Source: Alistipes sp. | GTDB taxonomy: Bacteria; Bacteroidota; Bacteroidia; Bacteroidales; Rikenellaceae | Reading direction: 5' to 3' | Length of the DNA stretch: 59,611 nucleotides | Assembly: GCA_017558115.1 (NCBI GenBank) | Contig: JAFYWG010000050.1 | Coordinates: 1 to 59,611 of the forward strand | Shown here: positions 1-8,825 of the stretch, piece by piece | Position numbering within the stretch: position 1 is the stretch's first letter | How the letters are laid out: every line of letters begins with the position of its first letter | The notes under the pieces: model-generated | Told to the model about the DNA's origin: nothing | Databases searched by the model: none | Seen by the model: only the letters and a program-made list of their open reading frames with translations | Made by a program: the position numbers and the translations under genes

Positions 1-478
1 CACCATTCATGGTCATAGATACTGACATCTGGTCCAATGGAATACCATTGAACAACACCTTCATATCCTCTACAGAGCAGATAGATACACCAGCCTTACC
101 TACGTCACCAACTACACGTGGGTGGTCAGCGTCGTAGCCACGGTGTGTAGCAAGGTCAAACGCTACAGAAAGACCCTTCTGACCTGCTGCGAGGTTACGG
201 CGATAGAATGCGTTAGACTCCTCAGCTGTAGAGAAACCTGCATACTGACGGATAGTCCAAGGACGCATTACATACATTGTTGAGTAGGGACCGCGAAGGA
301 AGGGTGCGATACCTGCTGCATAGTTCAAGTGCTCCATGCCCTCGAGGTCGGCAGCCGTGTAGTTCTCCTTTACAGGGATACGCTCGGCAGTCAACCAATC
401 CTCCTTGGGAGCGTTCTTCTTGGTGCAGCACTCAGTGGCTGCAGCCTTATATTCTAGATCTGAAAATTTTGCTCTCAT
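1..478 (-). CDS. mutB: Methylmalonyl-CoA mutase large subunit, N-terminal part (cut by window edge)
   Basis: This is the catalytic, adenosylcobalamin-dependent subunit that interconverts succinyl-CoA and (R)-methylmalonyl-CoA in the cytoplasm. Only about 159 N-terminal codons are in the window and the frame stays open to base 1. The reverse strand reads [20 protein letters not shown] and later [20 protein letters not shown], segments typical of the start of the mutase TIM barrel around the substrate channel. The ATG at 478 is 12 bases below the stop of the small-subunit gene, so the two are surely cotranscribed (mutA then mutB). The C-terminal B12-binding domain would lie outside the window. 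In Bacteroidales this enzyme works in the succinate-propionate route. The family call is very firm; only completeness is unknown. Confidence 0.95.
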   Translation of the reverse strand, partial: MRAKFSDLEYKAAATECCTKKNAPKEDWLTAERIPVKENYTAADLEGMEHLNYAAGIAPFLRGPYSTMYVMRPWTIRQYAGFSTAEESNAFYRRNLAAGQKGLSVAFDLATHRGYDADHPRVVGDVGKAGVSICSVEDMKVLFNGIPLDQMSVSMTMNG

Positions 479-490
479 AGCTGTAACTGA

Positions 491-2344
491 TTAGATGCCC
501 AACTTGTTTAAGTAGTCCTTCAAAGTCTCGAGGACGTTGCTCTTGACGTTGATGAAGTTGTTGATGCTCTGAGCCTCAAGCTCTGCTGCGCATGCGGGTG
601 CACCTGCAACAACAAGGATAGCCTTGTCGCCAAGGAGTTCCTTAACGCGAGGTGCAACAGTTGCGTAGTCGTCGTCAGACGCACATACAACAACGATCTC
701 TGCCTTTGACGCCAACGCTGCCTCAACACCCTCCTCAACTGTCTTGAAGAATGTGTTATCCTCAACGCGGATACCTGCGCAAGCGAAGAAGTTACATGAG
801 AACTGTGCGCGTGCACGTGCCATACCGAGAGTACCGCAAGTGAGCATGAACGCCTTAGGTGTCTTGCCTGAGCGGTCAACCTTCATACGCATAGCCTCGA
901 ATGCCATAGCACCACGATAAGGTACGAGGACGTTGCCCTCCTGAGCCTCACGAGTTACCTTGCACTCGCAGATCTCCTTGTCTGCCACCTCAGTGAAGTT
1001 AGGATACTGGTTAGCGCCGAGCAAGATGAGACGACGTGTAGCGATGCTCTTGTCCTTAGCCTCAGCTGAAGCCTTAACGCGAGCTACGATGAAGCCCTCT
1101 TTGAATGCTGCGATGTAACCGCCCTTCTCCTCGATCTCGCGGAACAATGCCCAAGCCTCATTTGCGATGCTTGTTGTGAGCGACTCGATGTAGTATGAAC
1201 CACCTGCAGGGTCGATAACCTGATCGAAGTGTGACTCCTTCTTCAAGAGGAGCTGTGCGTTGCGAGCGATACGCTTTGAGAACTCTGTGGGAGCCTCGAA
1301 GCAGTAGTCAAATGGCAATACCTCGAGAGAGTGTACGCCAGCGATAGCTGCACTCATAGCCTCGGTAGTACCACGCAACATGTTTACATAAGGATCGTAA
1401 ACAGTCTGGTTCCATGTAGATGTTACGGCGTGTGCAACCATCTTCATAGAGCAATCCTTAGCGGGGTTGTAAGCCTTTACGATGTTAGCCCAGAGCATAC
1501 GTGCTGCACGGAACTTAGCCATCTCGAGGAAGTAGTTTGCAGTAACAGCAAATGTGAAGCGAATCTTACGTGCAACCTCATCGATAGTGAGGCCCTTCTC
1601 CATAAGCTTCACGAGGTACTCGTGTGCAGCAGAAAGGGTGAATGCAAGCTCCTCAACGATAGTAGAACCAGCGTTAGAGAATGTAGCACCCGATACGTTT
1701 ACAACCTTCACGCGCTTGTACTCTGCAGTTGCCTTTACGAGCTCTGCGATAACGTCGAAGCAGTTACGCTCGTTCTCCTTGCAGCCGCAAGTGCCCTTTA
1801 CAGAGAGACTCTTGATGATGGGGTCGATGCAGAAGTTGATACGCAACTCATCCTTAGGCTCGTTAGCGTACTTTGCAAGCACCTTGTTTGCAAGAGCTGC
1901 CAAAGCCTCAGCCTCGCCACCGCAGAATGTGAGCTCAACAGCTGTAGGAACGATGTCCTTGAGCAACGCGTCGATGTCTACCTCGCAAGCGCAAGACTCG
2001 CAGAAGCAGAAACCGAGTGAGTCAACACCCGAGTTAAGAAGTTTGAGAGCCTCCTCGTTAGCCTCCTTAGCGCACTTCACAGAGATAGTCTGGTGTACGC
2101 GCCATGTGTTGTCCTTAGAGACACCGCGTACGAAGGGGAACTCACCAGCCTCCACACCGAGATAGTTTACCTCTGCGAGGTTCTCAGCGCGGTAGTAGGG
2201 ACGTACATTGAATCCCTCACCGGTCTTCCATACCAATTTGCGCTCATAGTCAGCGCCCTTAAGGTCAGTTGTGATAACGGCCTCCCACTGCTCAGTAGAT
2301 ACTGGTGGGAACTCCGCGAACAACTTTTCTTTGGTATTAGCCAT
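491..2344 (-). CDS. mutA: Methylmalonyl-CoA mutase small subunit
   Basis: This is the non-catalytic beta subunit (617 aa) of the heterodimeric methylmalonyl-CoA mutase. The N-terminal half is a degenerate mutase TIM barrel: the protein opens with FAEFPPVSTEQWEAVITTDL, and LKGADYERKLVWKT follows directly. The C-terminal approx. 130 residues look like a B12-domain fold without the DxHxxG cobalamin ligand, as usual for small subunits. Length is normal for the family. It is the first gene of the mutA-mutB pair, with a good promoter at 2466-2497 and a leader of roughly 115 nt. I see no cobalamin riboswitch in that leader. The start at 2344 is the only ATG that keeps the whole conserved N-terminus. 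Confidence 0.95.
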   Translation of the reverse strand: MANTKEKLFAEFPPVSTEQWEAVITTDLKGADYERKLVWKTGEGFNVRPYYRAENLAEVNYLGVEAGEFPFVRGVSKDNTWRVHQTISVKCAKEANEEALKLLNSGVDSLGFCFCESCACEVDIDALLKDIVPTAVELTFCGGEAEALAALANKVLAKYANEPKDELRINFCIDPIIKSLSVKGTCGCKENERNCFDVIAELVKATAEYKRVKVVNVSGATFSNAGSTIVEELAFTLSAAHEYLVKLMEKGLTIDEVARKIRFTFAVTANYFLEMAKFRAARMLWANIVKAYNPAKDCSMKMVAHAVTSTWNQTVYDPYVNMLRGTTEAMSAAIAGVHSLEVLPFDYCFEAPTEFSKRIARNAQLLLKKESHFDQVIDPAGGSYYIESLTTSIANEAWALFREIEEKGGYIAAFKEGFIVARVKASAEAKDKSIATRRLILLGANQYPNFTEVADKEICECKVTREAQEGNVLVPYRGAMAFEAMRMKVDRSGKTPKAFMLTCGTLGMARARAQFSCNFFACAGIRVEDNTFFKTVEEGVEAALASKAEIVVVCASDDDYATVAPRVKELLGDKAILVVAGAPACAAELEAQSINNFINVKSNVLETLKDYLNKLGI

Positions 2345-2465
2345 AGTTGTTTTAGATTTAATTGTTTTTAAGTGTGTGATATTTAATATCTTAAGTTTTT
2401 CTGCTTGGTGTTGTAGTACCCATGCCTCGCATACGCGCGAGATTATGAAGGGGTCTAAAACACAA

Positions 2466-2497
2466 CAAAGTTACGAAATCTGCCCGCGAAAAGCAAA
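2466..2497 (-). promoter_or_regulatory. Bacteroidetes-type promoter of mutAB
   Basis: On the minus strand TTTG (2497-2494), 20 bases, then TAACTTTG (2473-2466). This matches the Bacteroidetes -33/-7 consensus closely. Transcription would start near 2460, leaving a leader of about 115 nt before mutA. The promoter lies just upstream of, and antisense to, the lipoprotein remnant at 2548-2737. Confidence 0.7.
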
Positions 2498-2547
2498 TTT
2501 TTCTGTAGAAAAAGTTAACAAAACGAGGTTAGCAGAAGCAGGAGGTT

Positions 2548-2737
2548 TGATGGCGAGTGGTAGATATTGCTATCTTGACCTCTACAATCTTGATACAGTC
2601 GTTGATGAAGAGGGCTGCCACACTATCCCCGTGGGCACATATACGATCAATGAAAAGTTCCATAGTGAGGATTGGAACATCCGCATGGAAACAACACTTT
2701 TACCATTACACACAACGGCGCACCTAAGTTTAAGTAA
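2548..2737 (+). pseudogene. Remnant of a small secreted or lipoprotein gene, frameshifted and without N-terminus
   Basis: From about 2548 the + strand reads MASGRYCYLDLYN, later TIPVGTYTIN and HSEDWNI. At 2687 a different frame takes over as GNNTFTITHNGAPKFK and ends at a stop (2735-2737). Together the two frames look like the end of one extracellular protein of the kind common in Bacteroidales ('YYLDLYN...IPAGTYT...'), broken by a small indel near 2680-2690. No signal peptide or promoter in the right place is visible upstream. I infer a decayed gene; the family name is unknown to me. Confidence 0.5.
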
Positions 2738-2767
2738 GCAGAATGTGTGTAGACGCAGAAGAAGAAA

Positions 2768-2798
2768 GGCGCTGACTCCGTGAGGGTCAGCGCCTTTT
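2768..2798. terminator. Bidirectional terminator hairpin downstream of aspS
   Basis: A perfect 9-bp stem GGCGCTGAC/GTCAGCGCC with a 9-base loop. TTTT follows on the + strand and TTTCTTCTTC on the minus strand. It sits 19 bases below the aspS stop and would also end any transcript from the 2548-2737 remnant. Confidence 0.75.
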
Positions 2799-2816
2799 AT
2801 CTACGTAAACTGCTGA

Positions 2817-4577
2817 TTATTTCTCGGCGGGAACCAACGCCAAGCAGAGCTCCTGGAGCTGCGCCTCGGCAACGGGTGATGGGCCATCGAGCATCACATC
2901 GCGACCCGCGTTGTTCTTGGGGAATGCGATATAGTCGCGGATAGACTCCGAGCCACCGAACAATGAGCACAAGCGGTCGAAACCGAATGCCAAACCACCA
3001 TGAGGAGGTGCACCATACTTAAAGGCATTCATCAAGAAGCCGAACTGCTCCTCTGCTGCCTCGGGCGTAAAGCCAAGGGCATCGAATACCTTAGCCTGGA
3101 GCTCAGCGTCGTGGATACGGATAGAGCCACCTCCGATCTCGGTGCCGTTACATACAAAGTCATAGGCATTAGCACGCATCTTGCCCAACTCGCCAGAGTC
3201 GAAGTACTTTGCATCCTCGGGCTTGGGAGATGTAAATGGGTGGTGCATAGCGTAGAAGCGCTGTGTCTCCTCATCCCACTCGAACATGGGGAAGTCGACA
3301 ACCCAGAGGGGTGCGAACTTCTTAGGATCGCGCAAGCCAAGACGCTCAGCAACCTCAAGACGCAATGTGCAGAGCTGTGTGAGGGTCTTAAACTTCTCAC
3401 CACAGAGAATGAAGACCATGTCGCCAGCCTTAGCGCCTGTGCGCTCAGAGATAGCCTTAACCTCCTCGGGGGTGAAGAACTTGTCGATAGAAGACTTAAC
3501 GCCACCCTCAGCATCTACGCGAATCCATACGAGACCCTTAGCTCCTACCTGAGGACGCTTAACAAACTCCGTAAGCTCGTCAATCTGCTTACGTGTGTAT
3601 GATGCGCAACCCTCAGCCGCGAAGCCCACAACATACTCTGCAGAGTCAAACACTACAAAGTCGTGGCCATGTGCGAGATCTGTGATGTCGCTAAATGTCA
3701 TGCCGAAGCGCAAGTCGGGCTTATCCGAACCATACTTCTCCATAGCCTCAATCCAGGGCATACGGCGGAAGGGCTCAGCAAACTCCACGTCCATAACCTC
3801 CTTGAACATGTAGCGTGCCCAACGCTCGAAGATCTCGAGTACGTCCTCCTGCTCTACGAACGACATCTCGCAGTCGATCTGAGTAAACTCGGGCTGGCGG
3901 TCAGCACGCAAGTCCTCATCGCGGAAGCAGCGCACAATCTGGAAGTAGCGATCGTAGCCCGCAACCATAAGCAACTGCTTGAGTGTCTGAGGCGACTGTG
4001 GAAGGGCATAGAACTGGTTGGGGTTCATACGTGAGGGAACGATAAAGTCACGAGCACCCTCAGGCGTAGACTTAATAAGGTATGGAGTCTCAATCTCGAG
4101 GAATCCCTCCTTATCGAGGAACTGGCGCACGGCCTGCGCCATGCGGTGACGAAGAATCATCGCACGCTGCAAGGGAGGACGACGAAGGTCGAGGTAGCGA
4201 TACTTCATACGGAGATCGTCGCCACCATCACTCTCCTCCTCAATGGTGAAGGGAGGTGTCACGGCGCGGTTGAGGATCTTGAGCTCAGTAGCCGAGATCT
4301 CGATGTCGCCAGTAGCGATTTTTGAGTTCTTCGATGAGCGCTCGATGACCTTACCTGTCACCTGCAAAACATACTCACGACCCACCTCCGCAGCAACAGC
4401 CTTAACAGCCTCTGAAGAGTGCTCCTCGACGGTAATCTGCGTGATACCATAACGGTCGCGAAGGTCGATGAAGGCCATAGCCCCGAGGTTGCGCACCTTC
4501 TGCACCCAACCCGATAGCGTCACCTCCTGACCCACATTCTCAATGCGGAGTTCACCGCAATTATGCGTTCTGTACAT
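2817..4577 (-). CDS. aspS: Aspartyl-tRNA synthetase
   Basis: Class II aminoacyl-tRNA synthetase charging tRNA-Asp (586 aa, the usual bacterial length). An N-terminal OB-fold anticodon-binding domain (approx. residues 1-110; [20 protein letters not shown]) is followed by the catalytic core with motif 2 ([18 protein letters not shown]), a central bacterial GAD insertion (approx. 290-400) and motif 3 ([11 protein letters not shown]). The GAD insert marks it as the bacterial rather than archaeal type. Whether it is discriminating or also charges tRNA-Asn cannot be read safely from sequence. It is transcribed alone from a promoter region shared with divergent tadA and ends in the hairpin at 2768-2798. 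Confidence 0.97.
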   Translation of the reverse strand: MYRTHNCGELRIENVGQEVTLSGWVQKVRNLGAMAFIDLRDRYGITQITVEEHSSEAVKAVAAEVGREYVLQVTGKVIERSSKNSKIATGDIEISATELKILNRAVTPPFTIEEESDGGDDLRMKYRYLDLRRPPLQRAMILRHRMAQAVRQFLDKEGFLEIETPYLIKSTPEGARDFIVPSRMNPNQFYALPQSPQTLKQLLMVAGYDRYFQIVRCFRDEDLRADRQPEFTQIDCEMSFVEQEDVLEIFERWARYMFKEVMDVEFAEPFRRMPWIEAMEKYGSDKPDLRFGMTFSDITDLAHGHDFVVFDSAEYVVGFAAEGCASYTRKQIDELTEFVKRPQVGAKGLVWIRVDAEGGVKSSIDKFFTPEEVKAISERTGAKAGDMVFILCGEKFKTLTQLCTLRLEVAERLGLRDPKKFAPLWVVDFPMFEWDEETQRFYAMHHPFTSPKPEDAKYFDSGELGKMRANAYDFVCNGTEIGGGSIRIHDAELQAKVFDALGFTPEAAEEQFGFLMNAFKYGAPPHGGLAFGFDRLCSLFGGSESIRDYIAFPKNNAGRDVMLDGPSPVAEAQLQELCLALVPAEK

Positions 4578-4589
4578 AGTAAATATTGT

Positions 4590-4666
4590 TTGATTTCGTG
4601 TATTACTCTTTTTGTTGTATCTTTGTAACCCACAAAGGTAATAATTTTTTCAGCAACACCACAACA
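4590..4666. promoter_or_regulatory. Divergent promoter region aspS/tadA
   Basis: Towards aspS the minus strand has GTTG (4666-4663), 21 bases, TACCTTTG (4641-4634). Towards tadA the + strand has TATCTTTG (4619-4626) with a TTTG at 4590-4593, although that 25-base gap is longer than usual. The two -7 boxes are only about 8 bases apart, so the two polymerases would compete. Confidence 0.5.
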
Positions 4667-4668
4667 TT

Positions 4669-5130
4669 ATGGCCGAAAATATCAATAAAACACACTCTGA
4701 GGATGAAAAATTTATGCTCATGGCACTAAACGAGGCGGAGCGCGCGTTGGCAAAACGTGAGGTACCCATTGGCGCAGTGGTAGTAGCAGGAGGCAGAGTC
4801 ATCGGTCGTGGCCACAACCTCGTAGAGACGCTAATGGATGCTACGGCACATGCTGAGATGCAGGCCATTACTGCGGCGATGTCCACACTCGGAGGCAAGT
4901 ACTTGAGCGAGTGTACGCTCTATGTTACGGTTGAGCCCTGTGTGATGTGTGGTGGCGCAATAGCCTGGAGCCAGATGGGACGCGTGGTATATGGTGCACC
5001 CGATGCTAAGCGTGGCTACTCGACCTACTCCGAGCGCATCATGCACCCTAAGACCAAGGTCACCGTGGGCGTGCTACAGGAGGAGTGCGAGGCACTTATG
5101 AAGCGATTTTTTAGCGATTTGCGCAAATAA
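4669..5130 (+). CDS. tadA: tRNA-specific adenosine deaminase
   Basis: Deaminates A34 to inosine in tRNA-Arg(ACG), an essential wobble modification made in the cytoplasm. The protein (153 aa) has the zinc deaminase signature: H61-A-E63 (HAEMQAI), with E63 the proton shuttle, and P90-C91-V-M-C94. R/G-rich substrate-pocket segments follow (PDAKRGYSTYSERIMHP), which separates TadA from guanine or cytosine deaminases. The first ATG follows the promoter closely (start about 40 bases below the -7 box). Single-gene unit. Confidence 0.93.
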   Translation: MAENINKTHSEDEKFMLMALNEAERALAKREVPIGAVVVAGGRVIGRGHNLVETLMDATAHAEMQAITAAMSTLGGKYLSECTLYVTVEPCVMCGGAIAWSQMGRVVYGAPDAKRGYSTYSERIMHPKTKVTVGVLQEECEALMKRFFSDLRK

Positions 5131-5144
5131 GTGACCACAAAACC

Positions 5145-5174
5145 TTTGCATTTCTCAAAAAAGTAGTAACTTTG
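5145..5174 (+). promoter_or_regulatory. Promoter of the TPR protein gene
   Basis: TTTG (5145-5148), 18 bases, TAACTTTG (5167-5174), about 75 bases upstream of the start codon at 5249. It is one of the closest matches to the Bacteroidetes consensus in the window. The strong match and the abundant-looking codon choice of the gene suggest high expression (inference). Confidence 0.7.
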
Positions 5175-5248
5175 TGGTTGCTTTCGCCTTAAAACCGCAT
5201 AGCACAACAAAAGCATAGAAACAAAATAACAATAAATTTATACTAACT

Positions 5249-6199
5249 ATGAAAAAACTTATCATGACAGTTGTTGCCCTCATGGGTGCAACAGCACTTT
5301 TTGCTCAGACAGATGTAGTTGCGACATTCCAGCAGGCTACAGCTAACGCAAAGGCTGGTGACTACGCTACTGCTATCTCACAGTTCGAGGCAGTTGTAGA
5401 GGCTGGCTGGGATATCGACGAGCCAGATGCAAACCAGCTCAAGGCTATCCAGGGTTCTAAGAAGTTCATCGTAACATGCTACAACAAGATGGGCGTTGCA
5501 GCAGTTAACGCTAAGGAGTATGAGGCAGCTATCGAGCACTTCACAAATGCTGCTAACTGCGCAGAGCTCTACGAGGATGCTGCAGCTATGAACAAGAACA
5601 AGTCTATGATTGGCCAGGTGTACCAGGTGCAGGGTGCTGATGCGTTCAACTCAGGCGACTATACAACCTCTATCGAGGTGTTCTCTAAGGGTTACGCTGC
5701 TGACCCTCGCAACACAGAGATGGCACTCAACCTCGCTGAGAGCTACTTCCGTAGCGACATGTACCAGGAGGGTATGAAGATCTGCACTAAGATCGCTGGC
5801 ATGAATGCTGATAAGTTCGCAGATGCTATCGCTGAGGCTCAGTCAAAGATGGATATGTACACTAACAACGAGGTTGCTAAGCTCCAGATGGCTAACGACT
5901 ACGACGGCATCATCGCTATGGCTGCTGAGCTCGAGGACGCTGCTTTGGCTGCTAAGATCACTATGCAGGCATACTATGGTAAGAAGGACTTCGGCAAGAT
6001 GGTAGAGTACTCTGCAGTAGCACTCGAGGCTCAGACAACTGACGAGGGTCGCAGCGACATCAACTACTTGCTTGGCGTGGCATACAACGAGATGGGTCAG
6101 TTTGACGCGGCTATCGCAGCTATGCAGAAGGTTACAGCGGGTAACAACGTAGCTAACGCGGCAGCTGTTATCGAGGTTCTTGCTGCACAGAAGAAGTAA
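5249..6199 (+). CDS. Secreted TPR-repeat protein of unknown function
   Basis: 316 aa with a clear Sec signal peptide (approx. 1-19, MKKLIMTVVALMGATALFAQ, cut after A-x-A/Q) and no lipobox, so probably periplasmic. The rest is helical and carries about five to six TPR-like units, for example KAGDYATAISQFEAVVEAG, NAKEYEAAIEHFTNAAN, NSGDYTTSIEVFSKGYA and NEMGQFDAAIAAMQKV. TPRs are protein-docking modules; no enzyme domain is visible. It stands alone between tadA and the convergent upp, with a strong promoter and a terminator. The stop codon runs directly into AATTTATTGTG, similar to the ends of the repeat family described elsewhere. Partner and role are unknown. Confidence 0.8.
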   Translation: MKKLIMTVVALMGATALFAQTDVVATFQQATANAKAGDYATAISQFEAVVEAGWDIDEPDANQLKAIQGSKKFIVTCYNKMGVAAVNAKEYEAAIEHFTNAANCAELYEDAAAMNKNKSMIGQVYQVQGADAFNSGDYTTSIEVFSKGYAADPRNTEMALNLAESYFRSDMYQEGMKICTKIAGMNADKFADAIAEAQSKMDMYTNNEVAKLQMANDYDGIIAMAAELEDAALAAKITMQAYYGKKDFGKMVEYSAVALEAQTTDEGRSDINYLLGVAYNEMGQFDAAIAAMQKVTAGNNVANAAAVIEVLAAQKK

Positions 6200-6240
6200 T
6201 TTATTGTGAAAAGCCGCAATATGCGGCACATCCCCAAATA

Positions 6241-6290
6241 GACTACCCAGGGCTGTACTTTCATGTACTATCCCTGGGTAGTCTCTTTTA
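6241..6290 (+). terminator. Terminator hairpin with GTAC-loop tip
   Basis: A perfect 12-bp stem GACTACCCAGGG/CCCTGGGTAGTC (6241-6252, 6272-6283) followed by TCTTTT. The tip contains GTAC-TTTCAT-GTAC, an inner mini-stem. The same 12-bp stem with a similar tip recurs at 45867-45911 inside a larger repeat element, so this is likely a solo or eroded copy of the same family that serves as terminator of the TPR gene. Confidence 0.7.
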
Positions 6291-6311
6291 CGCAAGCACA
6301 TTAAAAAAGTA

Positions 6312-6335
6312 GGGCGCTGACCAAAGTCAACGCCC
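6312..6335 (-). terminator. Terminator of upp
   Basis: The stem GGGCGCTGAC/GTCAACGCCC with a 4-base loop pairs at nine of ten positions. It is followed on the minus strand by ACTTTTTT. It lies 22 bases below the upp stop codon. Confidence 0.6.
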
Positions 6336-6357
6336 GTAACTAATTACTGATTACTCC

Positions 6358-6981
6358 TTATCGTGTGCCGAAGATTCTATCACCAGCATCGCCCAAGCCT
6401 GGCAAGATGTAGTTCTTCTCGTTGAGGCCCTCGTCGAGTGCCGCGAGGTAGATGTCTACATCGGGATGCTGCTTCTCCACCGCTGCCACGCCCTGGGGTG
6501 AGGCAACCAAACACATTAGACGAATCTGCGTGTAGCCATCATCCTTCAAGCGCTTTATAGCGTCGCAGGCACTACCACCCGTTGCGAGCATGGGGTCGGT
6601 GACAATCACCATACGATCCTTATTCTCAGGCATCTTGTAGTAGTAGAATACGGGCTGGCAGGTAACCTCGTCGCGATACATGCCGATGTGGCCAACACGT
6701 GCCGAGGGGATAAGCGCCAAGAGGCCATCTACCATGCCGAGGCCTGCGCGAAGGATAGGTGCGATGACTACCTTCTTACCCGAGATTGTGGGAGCGTTCA
6801 TCTTCTGCAAGGGCGTCTCTATCTCCTCGTGGGTGAGGGGGAAGTCTCGCGTAACCTCGTAGCCCATGAACATTGCAATCTCCTTAAGTAGGTCACGGAA
6901 TTTGTTTGTCGATGTCTCCTTATTACGCATAAGGCTGAGCTTATGCTGTACCAATGGATGGTCTATAATGTGTAGTGCCAT
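6358..6981 (-). CDS. upp: Uracil phosphoribosyltransferase
   Basis: Converts uracil and PRPP to UMP in pyrimidine salvage (207 aa, normal length). The PRPP loop is visible as [14 protein letters not shown], and the C-terminal uracil-binding segment as [17 protein letters not shown]. The gene is divergent from uraA, the uracil permease, with an 80-odd-base shared promoter region (minus-strand box TATATTTG at 7014-7007), so uptake and conversion of uracil are probably coordinated. A single M start at 6981 fits the conserved N-terminus. Confidence 0.95.
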   Translation of the reverse strand: MALHIIDHPLVQHKLSLMRNKETSTNKFRDLLKEIAMFMGYEVTRDFPLTHEEIETPLQKMNAPTISGKKVVIAPILRAGLGMVDGLLALIPSARVGHIGMYRDEVTCQPVFYYYKMPENKDRMVIVTDPMLATGGSACDAIKRLKDDGYTQIRLMCLVASPQGVAAVEKQHPDVDIYLAALDEGLNEKNYILPGLGDAGDRIFGTR

Positions 6982-7006
6982 ACTGATGAGTTTTACATTC
7001 TATCTG

Positions 7007-7066
7007 CAAATATAGCAATATTTTTGCGAAAAGAGACCTCTTTTATGCTAATATTTGTTATTTTTG
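7007..7066. promoter_or_regulatory. Divergent promoter region upp/uraA
   Basis: The minus strand carries TATATTTG (7014-7007) for upp. The + strand carries TATTTTTG (7059-7066) for uraA. No good -33 TTTG at the usual distance is seen for either. The + box covers the first codons of the longer possible uraA reading frame, which argues for the start at 7091. Confidence 0.5.
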
Positions 7067-7090
7067 CAGTTAGATAACATACATTCTTCT

Positions 7091-8302
7091 ATGGATACTA
7101 ATACCAAACTTGGACCAGTACAAAGAACTGTCGTGGGTGCGCAGTTTCTCTTTGTTGCCTTCGGTGCAACGGTCTTGGTGCCTCTACTCGTGGGCTTGGA
7201 CCCATCTGTCGCGCTCTTCACAGCCGGCATAGGCACACTCATCTTTCACCTCGTAACTAAGGGTAAGGTGCCCATCTTCCTCGGCAGTAGCTTCGCCTTC
7301 ATCGCCCCTATCGTTAAGGCTACGGAGCTCTTCGGCCTCCCAGGCACGCTATCGGGACTTGTTGCTGTGGGCGCAGTCTACGGCATTATGAGCCTCTTGG
7401 TGCGCATGCGCGGCGTGGGCTTCATCTCGCGCCTCTTCCCTCCCGTTGTTGTGGGCCCCGTGATCATGCTTATCGGACTCTCGCTTGCGGGCACGGGTGT
7501 GCAGATGGCCTCATCGAACTGGGCGTTGGCACTTGTGGCACTCACCACAACCATCCTCATATCTATGTTTGGTAAGGGTCTCTTGCGCCTTATCCCCATC
7601 TTCGCGGGTATCGTCGTGGGTTACCTCACTGCGGTAGTATTCGACGACCTTGTTATTGCAGACCTTGTTAACTTCGAGCCCATTAAGGATGCTGCGTGGT
7701 TTGCACTTCCCAACTTCGTGCGCCCCGAATTATGCTGGGAGGCTATCATCTTCATGATTCCCGTGGCTATAGCCCCAGTTATCGAGCATATTGGCGACGT
7801 CTACGCCATAAATGAGGTTACGGGAAAGGACTTCGTCAAGGATCCAGGCTTGCACCGCACGATGCTCGGCGACGGCTTGGCATGTGTGGCAGCATCGTTT
7901 ATCGGTGGCCCTCCCGTGACTACATACTCTGAAGTTACTGGCGCTATCTCGCTTACGAAGATTGCCGACCCCGGTGTCATCCGCATCGCGGCGATATTTG
8001 GCATACTCTTCTCGGTGATTGGCAAGATGAGCGCACTCTTGAAGACCATCCCCGAGGCGGTGTTGGGCGGCATCATGTTGCTACTCTTTGGCACTATCGC
8101 CGCCGTGGGCGTAAATAGCCTTGTGAAGAATAGAGTGGACCTCGGCAACACACGCAATTTGGTTATCGTCTCTATCATCCTAATCCTCGGCATCGGTGGC
8201 GCGGAGTTCAGCGTTGGCACCTTCAACTTCGGTGGCATCGGTCTCTCAGCCGTAGTGGGCGTATTACTCAACCTAATATTGCCTAAATCAAAAACAGAGT
8301 AA
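7091..8302 (+). CDS. uraA: Uracil permease (NCS2 / nucleobase-cation symporter-2 family)
   Basis: Inner-membrane uracil/H+ symporter, 403 aa from the ATG at 7091 (MDTNTKLGPVQRTV). An upstream in-frame start at 7055 is unlikely because it falls inside the promoter box. About 12-14 hydrophobic segments are seen. The NCS2 signature region is present: PVAIAPVIEHIGDVYAINEV with the transport-critical Glu, then GGPPVTTYSEVTGAISLTK. It could also carry xanthine, but the location opposite upp strongly favours uracil. A bidirectional hairpin follows at 8336-8372. Confidence 0.92.
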   Translation: MDTNTKLGPVQRTVVGAQFLFVAFGATVLVPLLVGLDPSVALFTAGIGTLIFHLVTKGKVPIFLGSSFAFIAPIVKATELFGLPGTLSGLVAVGAVYGIMSLLVRMRGVGFISRLFPPVVVGPVIMLIGLSLAGTGVQMASSNWALALVALTTTILISMFGKGLLRLIPIFAGIVVGYLTAVVFDDLVIADLVNFEPIKDAAWFALPNFVRPELCWEAIIFMIPVAIAPVIEHIGDVYAINEVTGKDFVKDPGLHRTMLGDGLACVAASFIGGPPVTTYSEVTGAISLTKIADPGVIRIAAIFGILFSVIGKMSALLKTIPEAVLGGIMLLLFGTIAAVGVNSLVKNRVDLGNTRNLVIVSIILILGIGGAEFSVGTFNFGGIGLSAVVGVLLNLILPKSKTE

Positions 8303-8335
8303 AACGGTGATGTGCAACATCATTACTAATTGAAT

Positions 8336-8372
8336 AAGTCCCGCCTAACTTGCGTTAAGCGGGACTTGTTTT
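8336..8372. terminator. Terminator between uraA and rnpB
   Basis: The 9-bp stem AAGTCCCGC/GCGGGACTT (8336-8344, 8359-8367) is followed by GTTTT on the + strand. It ends uraA and, read on the minus strand, lies just below the 3' end of RNase P RNA. Confidence 0.7.
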
Positions 8373-8377
8373 ACAGC

Positions 8378-8764
8378 ATACACTATAAGCCGAGTTCTGT
8401 AACCAACGTCTCGAACCTCGATGGCAGTTACCCGCCATCCTAAGCCCAATAGTTGATCCCTTGTCATTTATCTACTACGGCGATCACTCGCCGTCTCTAG
8501 CAACCTACCCCCCGACATTGGACGAGCAGCCCTTAATTGTCGGTATACATGGTCTTGCAACCCACGAGGTGCACAGCCGAGGAGTATTGCTACCCTCGCG
8601 GTGGGCTCTTACCCCACCTTCTCACCCTTACCACCCGAAGGTGGCGGTTATTTTCTTCTACACTACTATACTCTCACGAGTATCAAGCCGTTAACTTGCG
8701 CGGCGCTCTACGTTGCTCGGACTTTCCTCCCCCACCCTAAGGTGGCAGCGACAAGGCGTATATG
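8378..8764 (-). ncRNA. rnpB: RNase P RNA (class A)
   Basis: Catalytic RNA of RNase P, which removes 5' leaders from tRNA precursors. On the minus strand the 5' region contains GAGGAAAGTCCGAGCA, the conserved P4/CR-I signature. The middle has AAGGGTGAGAAGGTGGGGTA and then AGAGCCCACC. The 3' end has ACAGAACTCGGCTTATAG, the partner strand of P4. Order and spacing fit a class A RNA of about 385 nt. A TATCTTTG box just upstream (8778-8771) sets the 5' end near 8764. The 3' end is an estimate. Short open frames inside this segment are not genes. Confidence 0.95.
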
Positions 8765-8770
8765 CGGGTG

Positions 8771-8778
8771 CAAAGATA
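8771..8778 (-). promoter_or_regulatory. -7 box of rnpB
   Basis: The minus-strand box TATCTTTG lies about 7 bases upstream of the estimated RNase P RNA 5' end. No clear TTTG is seen at the -33 distance. Confidence 0.6.
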
Positions 8779-8825
8779 GCGAAAATTCTCAATTCTGAAA
8801 CACCCCTATATAAATATATGGTGTG

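Noticed and set aside
2345-2465. Cobalamin riboswitch in the mutAB leader
   Set aside because: The leader is only about 115 nt and lacks a B12-box-like segment.
5249-6199. Reading the TPR protein as a BamD-like lipoprotein
   Set aside because: The signal peptide has no lipobox Cys and repeats continue to the C-terminus.
7055-7090. Upstream start for uraA
   Set aside because: The region overlaps the TATTTTTG promoter box; the ATG at 7091 gives the conserved N-terminus.
8461-8798. Three short + strand open frames
   Set aside because: They fall entirely within RNase P RNA and have no protein-like features.
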